DNA from: Camillea tinctor
Taxonomy: Eukaryota > Ascomycota > Sordariomycetes > Xylariales > Xylariaceae
Assembly: GCA_022578605.1 (NCBI GenBank)
Contig: MU394052.1
Span: 992,001-1,056,000 of the forward strand
DNA: 64,000 nt
Direction of reading: 5' to 3'
The position numbers and the translations under genes were made by a program. Below the pieces are notes generated by a model that did not search any database, was not told the DNA's origin, and saw nothing but the letters and a program-made list of their open reading frames with translations. Position 1 is the stretch's first letter. Each line of letters begins with the position of its first letter. Below, piece after piece: positions 1-11,769 of the stretch.

Positions 1-2574
<2,574 letters not shown>

Positions 2575-3611
2575 TTATTGTTGAGGTGGGAGTGACATAC
2601 CGATGAAAAAGGCCGGCTCATTCACATCGTGATTCCGGTAACTATTGGTATTTGGGATTAAATCAGTATCATGACACACCCGGTAAACACTGAACACTAG
2701 ATCCCAAAAACCATAAAACCTACCTCAGAACTCCAATTCCTCCTGGGGACAACATCATCGGCAGTTGAGCCTCAAGAGGATATCGGAGCCACCTCTTGAC
2801 GAAAGCGCGGAGGATGTGACCATGTGCAACCTAACCCAGAGTCAATATGTGTGTTTGTGTGTGCAAATAATTACAAACATAACATTAAAACACTACAATA
2901 GTTGGTAGTTCCAATACTTACCAGTACGACGTCGACGGGTTGCTCGCCGTTCATATACGGTTGCTGGATTGCCCGGATTTCGGAGACCAGCGCATCCAGT
3001 CGGTCTGCTACTTGCTCTGCAGATCTAGGTAAGGGGTCGTGGTATTTTAGCTATTTTCCCTCGCAGAAGACAGATGGGACTCCGAGGATAGGGGAAAGAC
3101 ATACTCGCCCCCCTCGCACCCGTCCCTCCAGATATCCCATGCCCTCTCCCCATCCAGACCTTTCTCCTTCCTGCACGCCCTGATCTCGCTCACTACCAGG
3201 CCTTCGTAATCGCCGTAGTCCCACTCGGCGATCGATTCCGTGAACGTGACCTTGGCCTCGTCGACCGCGTGGCCGTGGTTGTTGGCGTTTTCCTCGCCGA
3301 AGAGCAGCTGGAACGTCTGCCGGGCCCTGTGCCGCGGACTGACGATCACACGCGCAAGGCGGACCGGGTCGATGAGCCTCCCGGGGCCCACGAGCTGAGC
3401 GGCAGTGCCGGCGACCTGCGTAGCGCCGTTGGCGGTTAGACTAAGGTCGGTCTTGCCAGTAAAACGACCGTTCTTGGTCCATTCCGTCTCCCCTAAATGT
3501 GGCCAAGATTGTTCTTAGGAATGGTTCGACACACGGTAATAAACTGGAAAGTTAACTCTCACCGTGGCGGGCTAGGAAGACACGAGGTGTTGTTGCATCA
3601 AGATCAGACAT
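2575..3611 (-). CDS. SHB17: Sedoheptulose-1,7-bisphosphatase-like histidine phosphatase
   Basis: Phosphoglycerate-mutase superfamily sugar bisphosphatase; in yeast Shb17 feeds the non-oxidative (riboneogenic) pentose phosphate branch. Five exons: 3563-3611, 3105-3492, 2922-3024, 2724-2830 and 2575-2641, all with GT-AG junctions, giving 237 residues. The phosphohistidine motif RHGETEW (residues 15-21) is interrupted by intron 1. Other family marks are SPRHRARQTF, the acid-base EWDYGDYEG, GLDGERAWDIWRDGCEGGES, the second histidine in VAHGHILRAF, and the C-terminal GGIGVLSYRNHDVNEPA. The RKxxGLDxERxWxIWRDGCExGE pattern and the GGIGVLSY end fit Shb17 rather than glycolytic mutase or Pho-type phosphatases. 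Convergent with nothing; its promoter is shared with the divergent Cce1 gene. The protein is somewhat shorter than yeast Shb17 between the VAHGH and GGIGVL blocks. Confidence 0.88.
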
Positions 3612-4385
3612 TTTTGAGTTATTATTGGTATACTGCACTATGTAGTGTAGATCCCGAAACCAGACTGAGCTGAACCCCTTTTTTAATGATTTAGGGGGAC
3701 GAATGCAACCCCGGCAGGTTAAGTATAAGAGGTGGTCAAAGCGTTTGGGGTAGGGTTACGGGTTATGGGTTATGGGCCTTTAAGCTATGCTTCAAAACGA
3801 TTGATAGATGATCTCAAGTACCACGAAGAAGCGAACGTAGTAAACTGGAGACAACCATTTTGAAGCAGTTACATATTTGCTGAAATCGACGGGAGTGGGT
3901 CTCTATTAGATAATTCCTATCTAGACGCCAAGCCTACCTAGGTAATCAAAAAATTCCAATTGACCTATGACGTGCAGAACGGGACGGAGAGAAAAGCCAT
4001 CAAAAGCAGAAGATAGAAAAGAAAAACTTCTAATTGGAAAATCAACCAAGTTAAGCCGAAACGCAGTATTGCCTAGGCCAACCTTTCCTCTCCCCCCCTT
4101 TTTTTTCATTGATTTTATTCGATTCAGTTGTTATCCCCGCAATGTCGCTTACTTGCATTTACATATACATACATACATAGGCACAAACACGCATTTATAC
4201 AGGCATGCATGCGCATATACATACGGATATACGCAGCAGACATTACGGAGACAAAAACCTTAAAACAGCAGGGGGGAAAGGGGGAAGGAGGAGATAGAAG
4301 GGAGGGGAGGTAGACTTATACCTAGGTACAGAATCGGGATGCCCTTGTCGTCCTTAACTACCCCTTCGCATATACCTCCTGAATC
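3612..4385. other. Divergent promoter region SHB17 / CCE1
   Basis: 774-bp region between head-to-head genes. At about 3750-3778 on the + strand there is a degenerate G-rich run containing GGGTTACGGGTTATGGG, reminiscent of a scrambled telomeric repeat. Palindromic CCTAGG-type sites occur at 3936-3945 and 4319-4327, and a purine tract (4268-4314) lies just upstream of the CCE1 start. No ORF with domain evidence. Confidence 0.5.
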
Positions 4386-6248
4386 ATGGTCCCTACGCCA
4401 AACCCAAAAATCACAACAACCATCGCAGCAGCATTATCCGCGTCCTTCGTCTCACACGCCCTAAAAGCAGCCCAGCTGCAGCGCCTAGCCTTCCTCTGTG
4501 GCATTTCGAAGACCGGCACAAAAAAGGAACTCATAGCCCGGCTCAATGCCGCTGCGCTCGCCGCCACCGCCACCGCCACCGCTCCGGATGGGAGAGCCGG
4601 ATCCGGCTCGGAGCGGCGCATCCTAAGCATAGACCTGGGACTCCGGAACCTAGCCCTCAGCTTAATAACCGCCACACCGCGGACCCGCACATCATCACCG
4701 CATCCATCCCCGCTGCCCCAGCACCCGCCGCACGTTCGCCTGCACGCATGGAAACACCAGATCCTTGTTGAACGCTCGGGGACTGGCAAGAAGAAGAAGA
4801 AGAAGAAGAAGAACGAGGAGGGGGGGTCGGAATTGGAGGAGGGAGAGGGGGAAAAGGAGGTGGACGCCGACGCGGAGAGCGGCACCGAACCCGACCCGTT
4901 TAGCCCGGCGTCGCTCGCGAGCGTGACCACGACGCTGGTGCGCGACGTCCTGCTGCCCCTGCGCCCCACGCACGTGCTCATCGAGCGGCAGCGGTTCCGC
5001 AGCCGCGGGCACGCCGCCGTCCAGGAGTGGACCCTGCGTGTGAACACGCTCGAGGCCATGCTGCACGCGACGCTGCGAACGGTGCGCGAGCACGGGTTGT
5101 GGGATACTTCTCCTCCTCCTAAGGGTAAGGAGAAGGGGAAAAAGGGCATCGAAGGAGAGCAATCGGTTGCGAATGGGGCTAGTAGCAGTAAAGGAGGCGG
5201 AGAGGTTATATCCCTGCCGCCCTCGCGCGTGACGCATTTCTGGCTCGACGACGTCGCGTGCGAGATGCTCGCCGCCGAGTCCAAAGCCAAAGCCGCTAGC
5301 AAGACCAAATCCAAAAGCAAATCTAAATCCCAAGCCGAAGCCGAAGTCGACGCCGCGATAGCCGCAGACGAGGCCGCCGCGGAAAAAGAAATGTACCTCT
5401 CAGAAGACGACGACGAGCTCCTCGATAGCCCCGACGCCTCGCGGAAAACCCTCAAGCTCAAACCCGCGCCGAAGCGCGGACGGGGCCGACCCCAGCACCT
5501 CAACGCCAAAAGCAGCAAGCTCCTCAAGATCAAGCTCCTCACGCGCTGGCTCTCCCAGAGCGCCACCACCACCACCTCTCCCCCCACCCCAACTAACAGC
5601 AGCATAATAACCCCGACCACCGCCTCCGCCACCACCGCGCTAACCGCCTACCTCCGGCGCGCGACGAGCAGCCGCCGACGAACCAGCGCCGTCCCGCGGG
5701 GCGGGGAGACCCCCGCGCAAGCGCGCGCCGAGGCCGCCGCCGACGCGGCGCTGGGGCCGAAGCTGGACGACCTGACGGACAGCCTGCTGCAGGGCATGGC
5801 GTGGCTGCGGTGGGAGGAGAACCGGGCGCTGCTGGGGCAGGCGGGGGGCGTGGAGAGATTGCTGCTCGAGGGGGGTGACGAGAAAGAAAAGGGGGAAAAG
5901 AAGAAGAAGAAAGGGGAGGGGGAGGAGGAGAAAAAGACAAAGGGGAAAAGGGGTAGGAAGAAAGCAGAAGAGGACGAGGAGGAGAAAAAGACAAAAGGGA
6001 AAAGGGGTAGGAAGAAAGCAGAGGAGGATGAGGGGGTGGGGAGAAAGACAAAGGGGAAAAGGGGTAGGAAGAAAGCAGAAGAGGACGAGGGGGTGGAGAG
6101 AAAGAAGACTAAGGCTAAGAGTGAGAGTGGGAGTGGGAGAAAGAGTAAGAAAAAGGGGGAAGAGGGGAAGGAGAAAGAACAGGAGAAGGAGAAAGAACAG
6201 GAGAAGGAGAAGACCAAGACCGCGAGAGGGAGGAAGAAAACGGAATAA
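4386..6248 (+). CDS. CCE1: Mitochondrial Holliday-junction resolvase, Cce1/Ydc2 family, with basic tail
   Basis: RuvC-fold endonuclease that cleaves four-way junctions in mitochondrial DNA. Intronless, 620 residues, well above the usual 260-500 for the family. Order: SAP-like DNA-binding helix pair (about 27-54, LKAAQLQRLAFLCGISKTG), first resolvase strand RILSIDLGLRNLAL with the metal-binding Asp (about 78-91), second block LIERQRFRSRGHAAVQEW with the catalytic Glu (about 198-215), KIKLLTRWL helix, and LDDLTDSLLQGMAWLRWEEN with the last acidic pair (about 460-480). Inserted between these are K/E-rich and A-rich loops, including an (AAG)n-encoded lysine run near 4788-4812. An AT-hook-like PKRGRGRPQHL sits near residue 361. 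After about residue 495 the protein is a Lys/Glu tail with three near-identical copies of KTKGKRGRKKAEEDEG. No strong presequence is visible, so mitochondrial location is inferred from the family. A downstream or upstream intron is not needed. Confidence 0.85.
   Translation: MVPTPNPKITTTIAAALSASFVSHALKAAQLQRLAFLCGISKTGTKKELIARLNAAALAATATATAPDGRAGSGSERRILSIDLGLRNLALSLITATPRTRTSSPHPSPLPQHPPHVRLHAWKHQILVERSGTGKKKKKKKKNEEGGSELEEGEGEKEVDADAESGTEPDPFSPASLASVTTTLVRDVLLPLRPTHVLIERQRFRSRGHAAVQEWTLRVNTLEAMLHATLRTVREHGLWDTSPPPKGKEKGKKGIEGEQSVANGASSSKGGGEVISLPPSRVTHFWLDDVACEMLAAESKAKAASKTKSKSKSKSQAEAEVDAAIAADEAAAEKEMYLSEDDDELLDSPDASRKTLKLKPAPKRGRGRPQHLNAKSSKLLKIKLLTRWLSQSATTTTSPPTPTNSSIITPTTASATTALTAYLRRATSSRRRTSAVPRGGETPAQARAEAAADAALGPKLDDLTDSLLQGMAWLRWEENRALLGQAGGVERLLLEGGDEKEKGEKKKKKGEGEEEKKTKGKRGRKKAEEDEEEKKTKGKRGRKKAEEDEGVGRKTKGKRGRKKAEEDEGVERKKTKAKSESGSGRKSKKKGEEGKEKEQEKEKEQEKEKTKTARGRKKTE
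5935..6110 (+). repeat. Coding tandem repeat in the CCE1 tail
   Basis: Three imperfect copies of a unit of roughly 51-57 bp encode KTKGKRGRKKAEEDE-type blocks, separated by short variable spacers (EE-K, VGR, VER-K). Reading frame is kept in all copies, so expansion or contraction by whole units would preserve the protein. The DNA is almost pure purine on the + strand. Confidence 0.85.
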
Positions 6249-6881
6249 GACAAAACAAGACTTTAAAAAACTAACGTGAAAATCAGGAAAAAGGGGACAA
6301 TAGTGATGGTTTAGCATGGACGATGGAGTTTACTTCGATTTGGGTAGGTATTCTGGCTAGGTTACTCTTTTCTTTCACAGAATAGCGTACGAGTGAGAGA
6401 GAAAAAAAAGAGGGTGACAAAACAAAATAAGGGGAGGCTTGTATATACACACTATAGCATGGGAACATATGGCATGGAATGGCGATAGGTGGGTGGCATA
6501 TCATGTAGAAATAAGTTCTCAGGATACGGGAGTCAGGGATGAGAGAAAAAAAGCATGCTTTTTATACAAAAAATCTTCCTCTGCGTAGGATTGATCTATG
6601 TCTAAGGTCAAAGGGGTGGGTATCGAAACTAGGTTTTTATAGTAATTGTCAAATCCCTTTGCTAGAGCCTTTCTCTTTCTTGTCCCGCTCCCTCCTTCTC
6701 CCTTGTTATCAACTCCCAAAATGCGCGAACACTAGGGGGAAATACCCCGATATTCACGACGCTTCACTCGTTCACACATCCACACATTCCCCTCTTACCC
6801 CTTCCTCCCTTCCTTTCCTTCCACCTGAAACCCCCTTTCACCTCCATACACCCTCATTCCGTCTCAAGAAATCAACAGGCC
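6249..6881. other. Convergent 3' intergenic region
   Basis: 633 bp between the stops of CCE1 (+) and the GPI-protein gene (-). It should contain both polyadenylation regions. It is AT-rich followed by a pyrimidine-rich stretch (about 6660-6850). No gene seen. Confidence 0.5.
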
Positions 6882-7691
6882 TTACAGCAGGAGGACGCTA
6901 GTCATGCCGGTAGCAAGGAGAGCGGCAACAGCGAACATAAACGGCTGGGGCTCGGTAGCAGCACCAGCGCCAGTGGCGGCGGAAGAGCTGCTAGATCCAC
7001 TGTAGGAACAGATACATGTTAGCTAAATGGACGCGCACAATCCTAGTAAAGAATCAGGGGGTAGCACATACGTAGAAGTACCGGAGGTAGAGTCGCCGGA
7101 GGTAGAAGAAGCATCGCTAGTGGCGGTAGCAGAGTTGGAAGCAACACCGCTGCCGGAAGCGGTGGCAGAAGCGGTAGACGAGGCCGAGAGGGAGGCTATA
7201 GTCGTCCCATGTTAGCATACCAGGTTCTTCCTTGTCATCGTACGTTTTGGGTCGGATTCCATCCAAACTTACAGACTGTCACACCGGCAGCGGCACACTT
7301 GGAGGAGTAGACCTCGTAGGCGGTGGGCAGCATGTCATCGCTGCAGGCATTGGTGAGGTTACCGCGAACGGCAGACTGGAGGTCGCCGCAGACGGCCTTG
7401 ATGTCGGACGGGTTGCCCTGAAGACTATAACGCGCCAGTTCGTTAGTACCCGTTTCTTTGCTCTCGATTTTCTTCCTTTCTTTGCTTTTTTGATATATCT
7501 ATAACCCATTTCCCTATCCTGTTTTCCCCCCCTCGATCGGTTGTGTTCCCTCACACCAAAACTTCATAATCAGAGTTGTCACATCACATGATCACATACC
7601 CGAGAGCAGATAGCAGACAAGCCGGGGGAGTCGCAGTAGCGAGAGGAACGGAAGCCAGGACGGCAGCAAGAATTCCAGCGGAGACACGCAT
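6882..7691 (-). CDS. Small GPI-anchored four-cysteine cell-surface protein
   Basis: Secreted wall or membrane-anchored protein of unknown function. Exons 7600-7691, 7273-7424, 7072-7195 and 6882-6999 give 161 residues. A signal peptide (MRVSAGILAAVLASVPLATA) is followed by a compact domain starting TPPACLLSALG with four cysteines in all (PPAC, KAVC, TNAC, SSKC) and one N-glycosylation site (NLT). Next comes a Ser/Thr/Ala-rich stalk of about 65 residues and a hydrophobic C-terminus (FMFAVAALLATGMTSVLLL) typical of a GPI-attachment signal. The PxC start and GVTV end of the domain recall CFEM-like GPI proteins, but only four cysteines are present rather than the eight of CFEM, so I do not call it CFEM. 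Each exon ends close to a domain boundary: signal peptide, cysteine domain, stalk, anchor. Confidence 0.82.
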
Positions 7692-10333
7692 ATTGACTGA
7701 TGGTAAGATACTTGAATTATAGGAACTGGGTGTGGGTATCGAATTTGTTGGATCGAAGATCTTCAGTAGGAATCGGAAATGGGTATTTGTGCGAAAGTTG
7801 GCTCGAACGTCGCGATCAAAGAAGCAATTGACACTGGATTGAATGGGATGAAATCGGGGGGCTTTTTGCGAATGGCTTTTCTTAGGATTTACTTAATGAG
7901 TGGACTTTTGCGAGATCAGGAAAAATGAATGACTAGAGGCCCTTGCGGCGTTATAAAAGAATGGCTGCGTTGGATGATGCGCGTTGCGTGATCTCCCAAA
8001 TGAATGTAAATAGAGGATTGACGATGAAGAGGAAAAAGAGTGGATGAGAGAGAGGGAGAGAGAGACAGAGACAAAGAGAAAGAGAGTTAAAGCCAAGCTT
8101 AGGTAACTAATCTAGGATTAAAGTGGATCCATCTCCCTCTAATTGTTCTCTGAGGTCTCCTGAATTAAAGGGGGAAAACGTCGGGGAAATCTCCTGACTG
8201 ATGGATGAAACGCACTGTGCGTCTTGGCAGGTCTCCCTATAGTCTGTAAACTGTGTGGATCTTGTCAACCTGAACTATCCAATTGCTAGAGTCCATTCAT
8301 TTCCCCAGATCCTCCCCAGGCCGGGGTTACAACTAACCTTGACCCTTATATAACTACTATGTATTGTCCCTTTTACACTACATAAATATTTCAGTCGCTT
8401 TTCCCTACTACCAACGCAGTGATACTTACGGCCCGGGTTAGTGTAAAGCAGGGCAGGATGGACATCAATAGAGTACATCGTATGTACTTAGTAGCTGCAC
8501 CATAGAATAGTCGATTCCATTTCGTAGAGAACTAGTCTCATAATTTCGGAATATACAGAAAAAAAAAACATATCTTGTCGTGATGCTTATGTCGTGGTTG
8601 TTTTTAAGGTTCTCAGCGTTTATGCAGAACGTGTCTTACATCCCGTGTTGTGGATGCAAACCCATATCACGGCCATCGGAACCTGTCCCTGTCCCCGCCC
8701 ACCGTGTACGGATATCGGATGGCACCATACATATGGAATGAAAACATAACGAGTCATAGTTGTAAATTCCTCCTTCGCACGAAGACCAGGACGGCCACTT
8801 TCCCGGTAGGTAGAAGGCAGTGAGTGTACCAGTCCACAGCTCGAATATTAGGTAGAGCGGGTGCCCAAAGTAAAGCATACCTGTTCCCGTCATTATCATC
8901 ATGACGCACTGCTAACTTACTTCCTTAGTAAATCGTCTCTTGCGCCGATATACTCGCTGCTACAGACATGCACAGCACAGCAGACGTGTATATATGTATG
9001 TACATATGCCGACGCCCAGGCATGCAGGTACCCTTCACCACGAACACCAAACATCAAAGGGCGAATGCCTAACCCGGATGACTTTCCAGCATCTTCGGGA
9101 CATGTCTCCGAGGGGTGTTCCCAGTATTTGGTAGGCTAAGCAGATCCCGTTCCTGCATTTACCAATATTAGCTAAGACATGGCTTCCAGAAGCATAACCT
9201 ACATGACCTATGCGTTGTGCTACGAACGTATCACCATTGGGGAGGAGGAGTGGAACGGAACGGAGGGAGGGAAAGAGGAAGAAAGAAAAAATCGAGTTAA
9301 ATTTATGCACGAGACGAGACCCTTGATCTGATTGATAAATGTATAGATAAATAACCTGGATGGTTCACCAAACCCCCTTCGAGGGAAAGTTTCTACATGC
9401 ATGTGTTGTATTACATATGTATGTCTGTAGGTTTATATATGTGTATATATATGTCTTTATATGTATGTGTTTCGGGTGATACCTCTCTCTCGGAACAAAG
9501 AGAAAATATAACGAGGAGAAACTAGGTAACAAGAAAGTTGCTGTTGTCCGGGCGTACAAATAGCATAAAAAGAGGAAACACAACATGAACCCTTTTTTGA
9601 GTACAAAAGAGGAGGGGGCGTGAGGCAAGCTGAAAGAAGTAGAGAGGGAAAGGGGGTTTAAACGTACCTTGCATTAATATTACATTTATCTCCGAAATAT
9701 CGGTATCACAGACAAAAGGGAAGCCAAAGGAGGGGGGGACAGGTCATGGGTCACGGGTCACATTTTCCATCAGAGCGTGACTATCTACTTGGAGTCTGAG
9801 AAGCAGTCTAGAATCATAAAATAGTTTTGGTTGCGAAAAGCGGGTGGTTGGTCAATTGCCCGATTCTTCATTGTACTACTAACGTTACAGTAGACGGGCG
9901 GCGAGGAAGTGTAAGTCTACTACTCCCTATTCCACCGCCTTTGTGCCTAACCCCCTTTCTCTCTAAGGCAGTGACTCCCATCCTTGGATTCTTTGGCTAT
10001 GTCATAAATCATCTCTTGAATTTCGCTGTTGTTTCTCCTCCGCCCTCCCCATCTGGGAGCTAAAAGACCAACAATGAGTTGGGAAACCTCTTCCATATCA
10101 ATATCTCAACCGAAAACGCCACTCTAAGGTATGAATGCTGCTATTGTACAACCATCCAAATCCATCGTATACAAAGAGGGCATCGAGATAGAAACAGAAT
10201 GAGGCGTAGAAAAGAAAAAGAAAGAAAATGGTGCAAATAGATATATACAAATTGGAAGCGAAAGGGGAAGAAAGAATGGGATTGGGAAGAGGTATCCGGT
10301 CCTCGGCCTACCCAAAAAGATACGTCATGCGCT
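7692..10333. other. Intergenic, 2.6 kb, no gene supported
   Basis: Upstream of the GPI-protein gene and downstream of the LPMO gene. Contains a GA-rich run on the + strand near 8039-8086, TATATG-type simple sequence near 9430-9475, and scattered TATGTATGT motifs. Six-frame ORFs are under 95 codons and show no domain, signal peptide or splice-linked continuation that I could follow. Confidence 0.55.
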
Positions 10334-11769
10334 CTAATAGTCCCAGCCCGAGCCGAAGCTGTGGCGGCGGACACGGTCGCGGCGACGACGCATCTGCAAA
10401 TTCTCGGATACACCAGCGCTGCATTTTGTACCGGATGCCATGGAAATGACTGCGGACCATTGGCCAGAGGCGCATCGTTGGAAGCTTGAGCCATCGATAC
10501 AGTTCCACGCACCCTCTTGGCTGCAAGCACCCGTCTGCTGACCGCTAACAGTGCCCGTGCTTGCTGGGGCTTTGGAGCTGGTAGCCGTACCCGCAGCTGC
10601 AGAAGACGATGGGACCTTTACCGACGTGGCAGAGGCCGAGGTGGCGGGGGGCGAGGTAGCGGTGGATAGGGTCGTGGGCGCGGGCGCGGCATCGGAAGTG
10701 GTCAAAAATACGCCGCCAGTGCTGGATGAAGATGTCAGCTCATTGATCGGAATCACGGTAAGAACATCAGATGTGGATGCAGAGGTGGTATCCAGAACAG
10801 ATGAAGCTGTAGACGAGGCAAGATGTGTAGAGGTAGGACTAGAAAGGGGGGATGTCACATACATCGATGTAGAAGCAGGCGACGACGGCTGTGCAGCGGC
10901 GCTAGAGCTAGACCCGGATCCAGAGCCAGAGCCAGAGCCTGAACCTGAGCCTGAACCTGAGCCCTCGGGCGCATCGGCGCCAGTGGAGCAGATGATAGCT
11001 GGGCCAGGGCTGGATGCGTTGTTCTCTACATCGGGTCCAGGCTCGGGGTAAACAGTGTCAACACCTTCCTTGGTGCAGTATTCACCGCCCAGGTTAGCCT
11101 CGAACATCTTGGGTCGATCAGCCCAGGCAACGGTGGCACGCTTGTCCACAGTGGACGAGCTTCGCTTGCGCTTGCTACCGCCCTTGATCGTGACGACGGC
11201 ACAAGACTGATAGAATTCTCGGTTACCAGTCTTGTTCACCCACGACCACGAGAAGACGACGTCGTCGCCTTCTGGAGCATCCTCGGGGATCGTGAAGTCG
11301 AAGGTACCACCGCTAGAAGTAGGGCAGTCACCAATGAAAGACTTGATGACAGTGAAAGTCTTCTGGTCGTAGGACAGCGAGAGCTGGCACGAACCGCCAC
11401 TGTGAATACGTTAGCATATACGACATTCTATGAAGAGAGTATTTGGAAAGGGGGAAACTGATAACTAGGTTAGGTTATAGTTCAGGTTACTTACTTGTGT
11501 GCGGCTCCTCCTTCTACTGTCATCGTAGACTGCTCACCTGGCGCATAGGTCTTGACAGAGGCACCCTCATCAGTACCGATGAGCTTGAGCCATCCCTTAC
11601 AAGGAAACTCGGAGGCCTGCAGCGGGGATGTGATCGAGTAGTCGATGTTGGGTTCCTTAGCGTTCGGGTTGCTCTTGTAGGCCAAGGGGGCGGGATCCTT
11701 CATGTTCATGTGGGCCATGGCTGATCCGGCAGCCAGGATGGTGGCCATCAAGCTTGCTTGAAAATGCAT
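10334..11769 (-). CDS. AA11 lytic polysaccharide monooxygenase with C-terminal X278 module
   Basis: Secreted copper enzyme family that oxidatively cleaves chitin. Exon 1 is 11495-11769 and exon 2 10334-11399, giving 446 residues. Signal peptide MHFQASLMATILAAGSAMA is followed directly by HMNMKDP, so cleavage exposes the N-terminal His of the copper histidine brace. The second brace His is in AAHNGGSCQLS, rebuilt across the 95-nt intron. The NIDYSITSPL...FPCKGW block, GDCPTSSGGTFDF and FSWSWVNKTGNREFY match the AA11 core (about residues 20-225). A long Ser/Thr/Gly linker with a (GS)n tract (DNA about 10915-10962) leads to a cysteine-rich module with QQTGACSQEGAWNC and FQRCASGQW, matching X278, a putative chitin-binding motif common on AA11. 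The last 19 residues are strikingly basic (MRRRRDRVRRH). AA11 assignment rests on these motifs; substrate is inferred from the family. Confidence 0.85.
10915..10962 (-). repeat. Coding hexanucleotide repeat (GSGS linker)
   Basis: On the + strand GAGCCA/GAGCCT-type hexamers repeat about eight times; on the coding strand they encode alternating Gly-Ser in the LPMO linker. Length should vary between isolates. Confidence 0.85.

Noticed and set aside
4358..5635. 425-codon open frame on the minus strand opposite CCE1
   Set aside because: Composition is Arg/Ser/Val repeats from GC-rich codons of the real gene; no domain. The + strand frame has the resolvase motifs.
5593..6317. Overlapping long minus-strand frames rich in Phe/Leu/Ser/Pro
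   Set aside because: They are the antisense of the purine-rich Lys/Glu tail of CCE1.
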